5,520 nt of DNA from the NCBI GenBank assembly GCA_021157665.1, contig JAGGWE010000164.1, positions 1 to 5,520 on the forward strand, in the 5' to 3' direction. Positions 1 to 5,520 of this stretch are shown here, piece by piece (position 1 is the stretch's first letter; each line of letters opens with the position of its first letter). The DNA is from Sulfurimonas sp. GTDB taxonomy: Bacteria > Campylobacterota > Campylobacteria > Campylobacterales > Sulfurimonadaceae. The position numbers and the translations under genes are program-made. The notes below the pieces were generated by a model. It saw only the letters and a program-made list of their open reading frames with translations. It was not told the origin of the DNA and searched no databases.

Positions 1-923
1 ATACCACCAGAAGTGTAGTTGATGATAGATTGACCAATCATAGCACAACCAGCCATTCCACCAAAGAAACCACAAGTTACATTTCCAGTTCCCTGAGCGA
101 TACACTCTTTGTTCGCTGAACCACGAGTGTTGCTAAGTTCATCTAAAACTGAAAGTGTAAGAAGTGATTCTATGATACCAACAAGAGCAACAATAACAGC
201 ATATGGAAGAACTAAAAGGATAGCATCTATACTAAAAAGATACTCAGGAATTCCAAAACTTGGCATTTGCCCTGCATATTTACTCATATCATCTAAACCA
301 CTTAAAAGTAGAGTTTCGGCATGTGTGAAGTAAACACCAAGAGTAATAACAACAATAGCTACTAAACCTGCTGGAATAGCTTTTGTTACTTTAGGTAAAA
401 GATACATGATAGCCATAGTTACAAAAACTAAGATATACATCATATAGCCTTGCCCCTCAAAGAACTTAAACTGAGCAGTACCGATAACAATAGCAAGACC
501 ATTTACAAAACCATGAATAGCAGGAGTAGGAACAAGACGGATAAATTTACCAAGCTTTAAAGCACCGATTCCTATCTGAATAAGACCAGCTACAACTGTT
601 GCTAAAAGGATATAATGAAGAACACCCATCACTATAGCTTCTCGACCAACACCTTGTGCTTCCATTAAAGCAGTGGCTTCAATACCAAGTCCTACTAAAA
701 CTATAGCAACAGCTCCTGTAGCACCAGAAATCATACCAGGCTTACCACCGATTAAAGATGTTATAAGTCCTAGGATAAAAGCAGTATATAAACCAACAAC
801 AGGGCTGACACCCGCAATAAATGAAAATGCAATAGCTTCAGGAACTAAGGCAACAGCAACAACTAAACCAGATAAAACATCATTTTTAATATTTGCTGAT
901 GTATATTTTTTTAAGTCAAACAA
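1..923 (-). CDS. SulP-family (SLC26-type) inorganic anion transporter, C-terminal part missing
   Basis: This is an inner-membrane anion transporter; family members carry sulfate, bicarbonate or other anions. The visible 307 residues cover much of the transmembrane domain and continue past the left edge, so any cytoplasmic STAS domain cannot be judged. Family hallmarks are the first-helix signature LVPEAIAFSFIAGVSPVVGLY split around residues 26-46, SGATGA at 66-71, VPTPAIHGFVNGLAIVI around 131-147, GIIESLLTLSVLDE at 249-262, and GFFGGMAGCAMIGQS at 285-299. Hydrophobic stretches lie roughly at 17-36, 42-60, 66-80, 97-120, 158-175, 182-200 and 230-255. The start is taken as TTG at 923-921: an in-frame TAG lies directly before it, the next in-frame ATG (residue 64) would remove the signature helix, and AAAGGG sits 8 nt upstream. 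The gene begins 4 bp after the valS stop, so the two are probably one operon. The GGMxGCAMIGQS form belongs to a bacterial subgroup usually annotated as sulfate permease. Substrate cannot be read from the sequence; bicarbonate is an alternative. Confidence 0.9.
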   Translation of the reverse strand, partial: MFDLKKYTSANIKNDVLSGLVVAVALVPEAIAFSFIAGVSPVVGLYTAFILGLITSLIGGKPGMISGATGAVAIVLVGLGIEATALMEAQGVGREAIVMGVLHYILLATVVAGLIQIGIGALKLGKFIRLVPTPAIHGFVNGLAIVIGTAQFKFFEGQGYMMYILVFVTMAIMYLLPKVTKAIPAGLVAIVVITLGVYFTHAETLLLSGLDDMSKYAGQMPSFGIPEYLFSIDAILLVLPYAVIVALVGIIESLLTLSVLDELSNTRGSANKECIAQGTGNVTCGFFGGMAGCAMIGQSIINYTSGG

Positions 924-927
924 CTAC

Positions 928-3555
928 TTAACCCTTTAGTGAGCTTAACTGCTCTAAAACTTTAACTTGCTTTGCTTTTGCATCAGCTAAAAGTGTACGG
1001 TTTTTCTCTAAAACTTCTTCGGGTGCATTTGCTACAAATCTTTCATTACTTAGCATCCCACCAACTTTATCTATCTCTTTTTGAAGTTTTTCATCTTGTT
1101 TTGTAAGTTTAGCAATGATTGAGCTTAAATCAATACTATCAGTTGGTATAAATGTTTCACATAAGTCAGCAATATCACTAACAGAGTTTTCTATCTTAGT
1201 CTCAGTAAATTGTAAATCTTCAACTTTTGCAAGTCTTGTGATAAATGGAAGCATCATCTCTTTATCTTTGTCTGAGATTCCATCGATTTTTACAAAAGCT
1301 TTTTCGATTTTTTGATTAGCTAAATCAACAAGAACTTTCGCTCTTCTTATAGATACGATAGCATCCATAATAATTTCAAATTTCGCTTCCTCTTTTCTTT
1401 TTTTAGTCTTTTTTGGATAGTTCATAACCATAATAGACTCGCCATCTTCTAAAGTTGTTCCAGATAATTCATGGTAAAGATACTCTGTAATAAACGGCAT
1501 AAATGGGTGAAGAAGTTTCATAGCTTCTTTAAATATTGCTCCAAGTTCAACTATTGAGCCTTTATCAGCCTTAGAAAGCTCGATTCCCCAATCACAAAAT
1601 TCATTCCATAAAAATTTATACATAACTAAAGCAGCATCATTAAACTTATACTCATCTAAGTTGGCACGAACCTCTTTTGTAGCGAAGTTTAATCTTGAAG
1701 CCATATATTTTCCAAGGTCAGTTCCAAGACAAAAACCTTTCATATCAGGGAAAGTATCTACATTCATTTGTAAGTATTTAGAAGCATTGTAAAGTTTGTT
1801 TGTGAAGTTACGGTTTTGCTCTAGTTTTTCTGTACTCATACGAATATCTCTACCTTGAGCAGCAGATATAGTAAGAGTAAAACGAAGAATATCAGCAGAG
1901 TATTTGTTAACCATATCAAGAGGATCTATAACATTCCCTTTTGATTTACTCATCTTGTCACCTTTTTCATCTCTTACTAGAGCATGAAGGTAGATGTGGT
2001 TAAATGGAAGTTGTCCGTTAAAATGCTCACCCATCATCATCATTCTAGCTACCCAAAAGAAAAGGATGTCAAAACCTGTGATAAGAAGTGTGTTTGGATA
2101 AAAATCTTTCATATCTTGTGATTGAAATAGTTTATCCATCTCAACATCACCATTTCCCCAACCTAAAGTTGAAAAAGGCCATAAAGCAGAACTAAACCAA
2201 GTGTCTAAAACATCAGGGTCTTGAGTTAAGTTTTTAGATGCACATTTAGGACAAGCTGATGGATTTTCATCTTGGCTTGCAAACTCATGCTCACAATCAT
2301 CACAGTAAAATACTGGAATTTGATGTCCCCACCAAAGTTGACGAGAGATACACCAGTCACGAAGTTCACCCATCCAAGAGTTGTAAGAGTTTATCCAGTG
2401 TGGAGGGAAAAATTGAGCTTCACCAGCATTTGTTTTCTCAATTGATTTATCAGCTACTTCTTTTCTTAAAAACCATTGTTTAGAGATATATGGCTCAACT
2501 ATACTTTTACATCTGTAACAATGCCCAACTTGATGTTTATGGTCTTCAATTTTTACTATAAAACCCTCTTCATCAAGTCTTTTAACGATAATATCTCTAG
2601 CTTCAAGTCTATCAAGTCCTTTAAACTCCTCAGCATAATCGTTTAAAATACCTTTTTCATCAAAAACTGTAATAAATTCTAAATTGTGTCTTTTTCCAAC
2701 TTCATAATCGTTTTGATCATGAGCAGGAGTAACTTTTACAACACCAGTTCCAAACTCCATATCAACATGAGTATCTGCAATGATTGCAACTTCTCTTTTT
2801 AAAAGTGGAAGACGGATTTTTTTACCGATTAAATCTTTGTATCTTTCATCATCTGGATGAACCATAACAGCAGTATCACCAAAGTATGTTTCAGGACGAG
2901 TTGTCGCAACTTCCACATGCCCAGATCCATCAGCAAATGGGTATCTAATATGGTAAAATTTACCGTTGTGGTCTTCATGCTCAACTTCAATATCACTTAA
3001 TGCTCCATCGTGGGTACACCAGTTAACCATGTAGTTTCCACGGATGATTAAGCCATCATTGTAAAGATTAACAAATGCTTCTTTTACAGATTTTTGTAGT
3101 CCCTCATCCATAGTAAATCTTTCACGCTCCCAAGCAGGAGATACGCCCATTTTACGAAGTTGGTCTGTCATAATCCCAGCAGATTCCTCTTTCCAAGCCC
3201 AAGCTCTTTTTAAAAATGCTTCTCTACCTATCTCTTCTTTAGTTGTTCCCTCTGCTAAAAGCTGTTTTTCAACAACATTTTGAGTAGCAATTCCAGCGTG
3301 ATCAGTTCCTGGTTGCCAAAGAGTTTTGTATCCATCCATTCTTTTGTAACGAGTGATAATATCTTGAAGTGTAAATGTAAGTGCATGACCAATATGAAGA
3401 CGACCTGTAACATTTGGTGGTGGCATCATGATAGAGAAGTTTTTTCCCTCTTCTTGGATAGCTTTGTTTCCATCTGTTTCGAAGTATTTTCTATCTTCCC
3501 AGATTTTGTAAAATTGATTTTCTATTATTTGTGGTTCGTAGCTGTTTGCTGACAT
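928..3555 (-). CDS. valS: Valyl-tRNA synthetase (ValRS), complete
   Basis: Cytoplasmic class Ia aminoacyl-tRNA synthetase that joins L-valine to tRNA-Val using ATP and hydrolyses mischarged threonyl-tRNA-Val. The 875-residue length is normal for the family (about 870-950). Visible elements in order: PPPNVTGRLHIGHA at 45-58 containing the HIGH ATP site (54-57); the CP1 editing domain with ATTRPET (217-223) and GTGVVKVTPAHD (269-280, with the conserved Asp at 280); cysteine pairs C346/C349, C418/C421 and C435/C438, which match the zinc-knuckle positions I recall from Thermus ValRS; DPDVLDTWFSS at 446-456; KMSKS at 534-538; the anticodon-binding helical domain around 590-730; and a charged C-terminal coiled-coil arm from about 810 to the end that contacts tRNA. 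The ATG start has AAGG 7 nt upstream and a TATAAT box about 37 nt upstream. It is followed after 4 bp by the SulP transporter gene. Nothing in the catalytic or editing motifs looks damaged. Confidence 0.98.
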   Translation of the reverse strand: MSANSYEPQIIENQFYKIWEDRKYFETDGNKAIQEEGKNFSIMMPPPNVTGRLHIGHALTFTLQDIITRYKRMDGYKTLWQPGTDHAGIATQNVVEKQLLAEGTTKEEIGREAFLKRAWAWKEESAGIMTDQLRKMGVSPAWERERFTMDEGLQKSVKEAFVNLYNDGLIIRGNYMVNWCTHDGALSDIEVEHEDHNGKFYHIRYPFADGSGHVEVATTRPETYFGDTAVMVHPDDERYKDLIGKKIRLPLLKREVAIIADTHVDMEFGTGVVKVTPAHDQNDYEVGKRHNLEFITVFDEKGILNDYAEEFKGLDRLEARDIIVKRLDEEGFIVKIEDHKHQVGHCYRCKSIVEPYISKQWFLRKEVADKSIEKTNAGEAQFFPPHWINSYNSWMGELRDWCISRQLWWGHQIPVFYCDDCEHEFASQDENPSACPKCASKNLTQDPDVLDTWFSSALWPFSTLGWGNGDVEMDKLFQSQDMKDFYPNTLLITGFDILFFWVARMMMMGEHFNGQLPFNHIYLHALVRDEKGDKMSKSKGNVIDPLDMVNKYSADILRFTLTISAAQGRDIRMSTEKLEQNRNFTNKLYNASKYLQMNVDTFPDMKGFCLGTDLGKYMASRLNFATKEVRANLDEYKFNDAALVMYKFLWNEFCDWGIELSKADKGSIVELGAIFKEAMKLLHPFMPFITEYLYHELSGTTLEDGESIMVMNYPKKTKKRKEEAKFEIIMDAIVSIRRAKVLVDLANQKIEKAFVKIDGISDKDKEMMLPFITRLAKVEDLQFTETKIENSVSDIADLCETFIPTDSIDLSSIIAKLTKQDEKLQKEIDKVGGMLSNERFVANAPEEVLEKNRTLLADAKAKQVKVLEQLSSLKG
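932..937 (-). promoter_or_regulatory. Ribosome binding site deciding the TTG start of the SulP gene
   Basis: Read on the minus strand, AAAGGG lies inside the last codons of valS and 8 nt before the TTG at 923-921. Because a TAG stop in the transporter frame occupies 926-924, this SD and the TTG are the only start consistent with a full first transmembrane helix. The position of the SD within the valS end suggests that ribosomes finishing valS help start the transporter (translational coupling, inferred). Confidence 0.7.
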
Positions 3556-3598
3556 ATAATCGCCTTGAAATTGTATCTTTATAATTTCGCGATTATAT
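3554..3598. repeat. Perfect 10-bp inverted repeat spanning the valS promoter and start codon
   Basis: ATATAATCGC at 3554-3563 is the exact reverse complement of GCGATTATAT at 3589-3598, separated by 25 bp. On the valS strand the upstream arm contains the TATAAT box. The downstream arm runs from the last G of the SD to the first two bases of the ATG. A transcript starting at the local promoter (about 3585) would lack the upstream arm, while a transcript reading through from the upstream cyclase gene would contain both. Function is unknown: it may be an RNA stem, an operator-like DNA site, or chance in AT-rich sequence. Confidence 0.6.
3592..3597 (-). promoter_or_regulatory. Candidate -10 box for valS
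   Basis: A perfect TATAAT on the minus strand, 36 nt upstream of the valS ATG. It implies a transcript start near 3585 and a leader of about 30 nt, long enough for the AAGG at 3566-3563. No good -35 is present (GTAAAT at the usual distance), which is normal for the main sigma factor of Campylobacterota. A weaker TACAAT at 3575-3570 lies too close to the start codon to be a likely alternative. Confidence 0.6.
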
Positions 3599-3620
3599 CT
3601 AAAAAGTTGTGAGGATTTAC

Positions 3621-4442
3621 TTAGATTCCAGTAATTCTTTGCTTGATTTTTATCTTATCGTTATACATATTTTTATCTGCGAGTTCAATTACATTTGCTA
3701 GAGAATCACCTTGTTCAAATTCATAAGCACCAAATGAGAAGCTTACTCTAAATGAATTTTCGCCTGCTTTTAGTTTTCTACTTATGATATTTTCACGAAT
3801 TTCATTTAGTTTTAGTAGTGCTGTATCTGAATCTATATTTTCATTAAAAAGGATTATAAATTCATCTCCGCCATATCTTACAACATGTTCTTTTGTTTTT
3901 TTAAGTTGATTTGCTATAAAGATTAAAACTTTATCACCAATAATATGACCATAAGTATCATTAACAAGTTTAAAGTAGTTTAAATCAATAATTACCAATG
4001 TACCATCTTGGTTAAATTCATCATTTTCACCTTGTACATAATTATCATGTACCCATTTTCTGTTAAGAGAATGTGTTAATTCATCTTTGTAAACAGCTTC
4101 TTTTAGTTTGTTAATCTCTTTTCTTAAATCTTGTGTCTCTTTTAAAATCTCATTAAGTTTAGCTTCATCTTTTTCTTTTATTGCAGATATTGCTTTGCTT
4201 GTATGAGAACTTAATTTAACAGCATTTTTAGAGGTTTCCTCTTGCATATTTTGAAACATAGATATTTTATCGTTTAGCATACGATCTGTTAATTTATCTT
4301 CATTCGATATATCGGCATTGTGAGAAGAGGCATTTTTTTGAAAAATAGATTTGTAAATAGTTGGTGTTACAATACTTATATCATGAGCAGAGTCAAGTGT
4401 CTCATTTGATATAATTCTTAATATTTCTTCATTTGCTTCCAT
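3621..4442 (-). CDS. Soluble GGDEF-domain protein, probable diguanylate cyclase
   Basis: Predicted to make the second messenger cyclic di-GMP from two GTP. The 273-residue protein has no signal peptide or membrane segment, so it should be cytoplasmic. Residues 1 to about 80 match no named sensor domain I can assign, although the short stretch TPTIYKSIFQKNASSHN (26-42) resembles N-terminal regions I recall in other Campylobacterota cyclases. Residues about 80-118 are charged and helical, a likely coiled-coil linker that could dimerise the catalytic domains. The GGDEF domain begins at DELTHSLNR (120-128). It contains D153 (metal), N161 and D170 (guanine recognition by analogy with PleD), and an intact GGDEF at 191-195. 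The position that is usually a second Asp is N155 (DLN), a common variant. The inhibitory RxxD site is replaced by KTKE (182-185), so classical product inhibition may be lost. The ATG start has AAGG 10 nt upstream. The gene is divergent from the helicase and lies upstream of valS without a visible terminator. Confidence 0.92.
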   Translation of the reverse strand: MEANEEILRIISNETLDSAHDISIVTPTIYKSIFQKNASSHNADISNEDKLTDRMLNDKISMFQNMQEETSKNAVKLSSHTSKAISAIKEKDEAKLNEILKETQDLRKEINKLKEAVYKDELTHSLNRKWVHDNYVQGENDEFNQDGTLVIIDLNYFKLVNDTYGHIIGDKVLIFIANQLKKTKEHVVRYGGDEFIILFNENIDSDTALLKLNEIRENIISRKLKAGENSFRVSFSFGAYEFEQGDSLANVIELADKNMYNDKIKIKQRITGI

Positions 4443-4471
4443 AAAATAGGCACCTTACATAATATCTCGCA

Positions 4472-4477
4472 ATTGTA
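4472..4477 (-). promoter_or_regulatory. Candidate -10 box for the GGDEF gene
   Basis: TACAAT on the minus strand, 29 nt before the ATG at 4442, giving a predicted transcript start near 4465 and a leader of about 23 nt that includes the AAGG at 4456-4453. A T9 run ends 12 nt upstream of the box, in the spacer/-35 zone. A second AT-rich hexamer (TATTAT, 4464-4459) is too close to the SD to be preferred. No convincing -35 is seen. Confidence 0.45.
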
Positions 4478-4489
4478 TCGTTAAATTTT

Positions 4490-4498
4490 AAAAAAAAA
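4490..4498. repeat. A9 homopolymer (T9 on the cyclase strand) in the divergent promoter region
   Basis: Nine consecutive A residues on the plus strand, the longest single-base run I noticed in the window. It lies just upstream of the candidate -10 of the GGDEF gene, where a change of one or two bases would change the distance between -10 and upstream elements. Tracts of this kind cause promoter phase variation in some Campylobacterota. Nine is at the short end for that, so the role is uncertain. Confidence 0.7.
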
Positions 4499-4554
4499 CA
4501 TTAAAAGAGACATTTTATAGATATTTCATAGTTAATAGTTTTAAATTTTTAGAG

Positions 4555-4560
4555 TATAAT
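4555..4560 (+). promoter_or_regulatory. Candidate -10 box for the helicase gene
   Basis: A perfect TATAAT preceded by T-rich sequence, 35 nt upstream of the ATG at 4596. The predicted transcript start near 4567 gives a leader of about 29 nt containing a strong SD, AAAGGAG at 4583-4589, 6 nt before the ATG. The -35 position shows only AT-rich sequence, as expected for this phylum. It faces away from the GGDEF promoter, with about 77 bp between the two -10 boxes. Confidence 0.6.
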
Positions 4561-4595
4561 CACATTTCTAAAAATCTTAGACAAAGGAGTTGCAC

Positions 4596-5520
4596 ATGCC
4601 ATTATCTCGTTTAAATAAAGAACAGTATAGTGCTGCAACTTCTAGTGCATTACAAAATCTTATTATCGCTTCTGCTGGAACTGGAAAAACTTCTACTATT
4701 GTTGGGAGAATAGCTTATCTTTTAGGTTCAGGTGTAAAACCTCAAGAGATATTACTTTTAACTTTTACAAATAAGGCAGCTGCAGAGATGGTTGAGCGAG
4801 TTGCTCAGTATTTTGGAAAAGATGTAGCAGCAAAGATTGATGCTGGTACTTTTCATGCAGTATCTTACAGATGGCTAAAAAAACAAGATAAGAAAGTAGT
4901 TTTAAAGCAACAGCGAGAGTTGAAAACTCTTTTTAGAAGTGTTTTTGAGAAAAGAAATTTTATGAATATAAATGCAGAAGTTACACCTTATGGTGGAAAT
5001 TATCTTTATGATGTTTACTCTTTTTATCAAAATACAGAATTGGAAAAAGATTTTGAATCTTGGATTGTTGAAAAATATGAAGAACATGAGCAGTTTGCTC
5101 TTATTTATGCTGATGTTGTTGATGAGTTTGAGGCTTTGAAAAAAGAGTATGGTTTTGTAAATTTTAATGATTTGCTTTTAAATTTTAGAGAGATTTGTAA
5201 AACTAAAGATTTGGGTTATAAAGAGGTCTTGGTTGATGAGTATCAAGACACAAATGCTTTACAAGGAACTTTAATAGATGCTATGAATCCACCTTCACTT
5301 TTTTGTGTCGGGGATTATGATCAAAGTATTTATGCTTTTAATGGAGCAGATATTTCGATAATAGGCTCGTTTTCTACAAAGTTTCCACATGCCAAGGTTC
5401 ATACACTTACTAAAAATTATCGCTCAACTTTACCGATACTTTCACTTGCTACAAAAGTGATAGAACATAATGAAAGAATTTATCCAAAAAAATTAGAAGT
5501 TACTAGAAATCAACAAGCAG
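4596..5520 (+). CDS. uvrD: UvrD/Rep-family superfamily 1A DNA helicase, N-terminal part
   Basis: ATP-driven 3'-5' DNA helicase of the UvrD/PcrA/Rep type, which acts in excision and mismatch repair or in replication restart. The first 308 residues are present; relatives are about 650-750 long, so less than half is visible. Motifs in order: Q motif around LNKEQYSAA (6-14, Q10), Walker A ASAGTGKT (25-32, K31), motif Ia LLLTFTNKAAAEM (53-65), motif Ib AGTFHAV (83-89), VNFNDLL (188-194), Walker B VLVDEYQDTN (211-220, D214/E215), motif III GDYDQSIYAFNGA (239-251), and motif IV LTKNYRST (271-278). All are in order in one open frame. The first ATG is preceded by AAAGGAG at 6 nt and by a TATAAT box, so the start is secure. 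Motif III has AFNGA where PcrA/UvrD proteins usually have a (W/F)RGA ending. The symbol follows the Helicobacter habit of naming this gene uvrD; without the C-terminal half, Rep or PcrA would be equally defensible names. Confidence 0.95.
   Translation, partial: MPLSRLNKEQYSAATSSALQNLIIASAGTGKTSTIVGRIAYLLGSGVKPQEILLLTFTNKAAAEMVERVAQYFGKDVAAKIDAGTFHAVSYRWLKKQDKKVVLKQQRELKTLFRSVFEKRNFMNINAEVTPYGGNYLYDVYSFYQNTELEKDFESWIVEKYEEHEQFALIYADVVDEFEALKKEYGFVNFNDLLLNFREICKTKDLGYKEVLVDEYQDTNALQGTLIDAMNPPSLFCVGDYDQSIYAFNGADISIIGSFSTKFPHAKVHTLTKNYRSTLPILSLATKVIEHNERIYPKKLEVTRNQQA

Noticed and set aside
109..939. Plus-strand open frames of 74 and 88 codons at 109-333 and 673-939
   Set aside because: Both lie antisense to the SulP gene, whose minus-strand frame encodes clear family motifs; their proteins show no recognisable features and no SD was evident.
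1115..3552. Plus-strand open frames at 1115-1315, 2259-2483 and 3280-3552
   Set aside because: They are antisense to valS over conserved synthetase sequence and are best explained as by-products of that coding constraint and AT-rich codon use.
3556..3620. T-box or amino-acid riboswitch upstream of valS
   Set aside because: The gap is only 65 bp and the predicted leader about 30 nt, too short for a T-box; no terminator/antiterminator pair or specifier loop is visible.
3556..3620. Rho-independent terminator after the GGDEF gene
   Set aside because: There is a short T5 run on the minus strand near 3601-3605 but no GC-rich stem in front of it; the 10-bp inverted repeat is AT-rich, has a 25-nt loop and lacks a following T tract.
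4902..5087. Minus-strand open frame of 61 codons
   Set aside because: It lies within the helicase gene on the opposite strand; its Phe/Ile/Lys-rich translation reflects the A/T-rich helicase codons read backwards.
1..5520. tRNA, rRNA, CRISPR array, insertion sequence or defence system
   Set aside because: Nearly all of the window is accounted for by four well-supported coding frames; no regularly spaced repeats, transposase motifs or tRNA-like folds were seen. The helicase is a housekeeping UvrD/Rep type with no nuclease or defence partner in the window.

Overview
The window is AT-rich, compact DNA with four protein genes and no RNA gene, insertion sequence or CRISPR array that I can see. 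The protein styles suggest a Campylobacterota (epsilonproteobacterial) genome, most likely a Sulfurimonas-like marine or sulfur-oxidising genus. The clues are a UvrD-type helicase whose N-terminus (MPLSRLNKEQY, ASAGTGKTSTIV) looks like the Helicobacter/Campylobacter version, a small soluble diguanylate cyclase with an N-terminal region of a kind I recall from this phylum, a SulP anion transporter, good TATAAT -10 boxes without clear -35 boxes, and short intergenic gaps. The genus is an inference from memory and was not searched.

Layout: from 4442 down to 1 everything reads on the minus strand: a GGDEF diguanylate cyclase (4442-3621), a 65-bp gap, valS encoding valyl-tRNA synthetase (3555-928), and, 4 bp after its stop codon, a SulP-family anion transporter beginning at a TTG codon (923 to beyond position 1, so its C-terminal part is missing). 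On the plus strand, divergent from the cyclase, a UvrD/Rep-family DNA helicase begins at 4596 and runs off the right edge. The 153-bp divergent region (4443-4595) carries one candidate -10 box for each direction and an A9 homopolymer (T9 on the cyclase strand).

The genes do not form one pathway. valS and the transporter look co-transcribed and probably translationally coupled. valS has its own candidate promoter, while the cyclase has no obvious terminator, so read-through into valS is possible. A perfect 10-bp inverted repeat links the valS -10 region to its SD/start codon. It could hide the start codon only in read-through transcripts, and it is the most interesting non-coding feature here. 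No clearly new multi-gene system is visible. The other observations are residue-level departures in the cyclase and the helicase.
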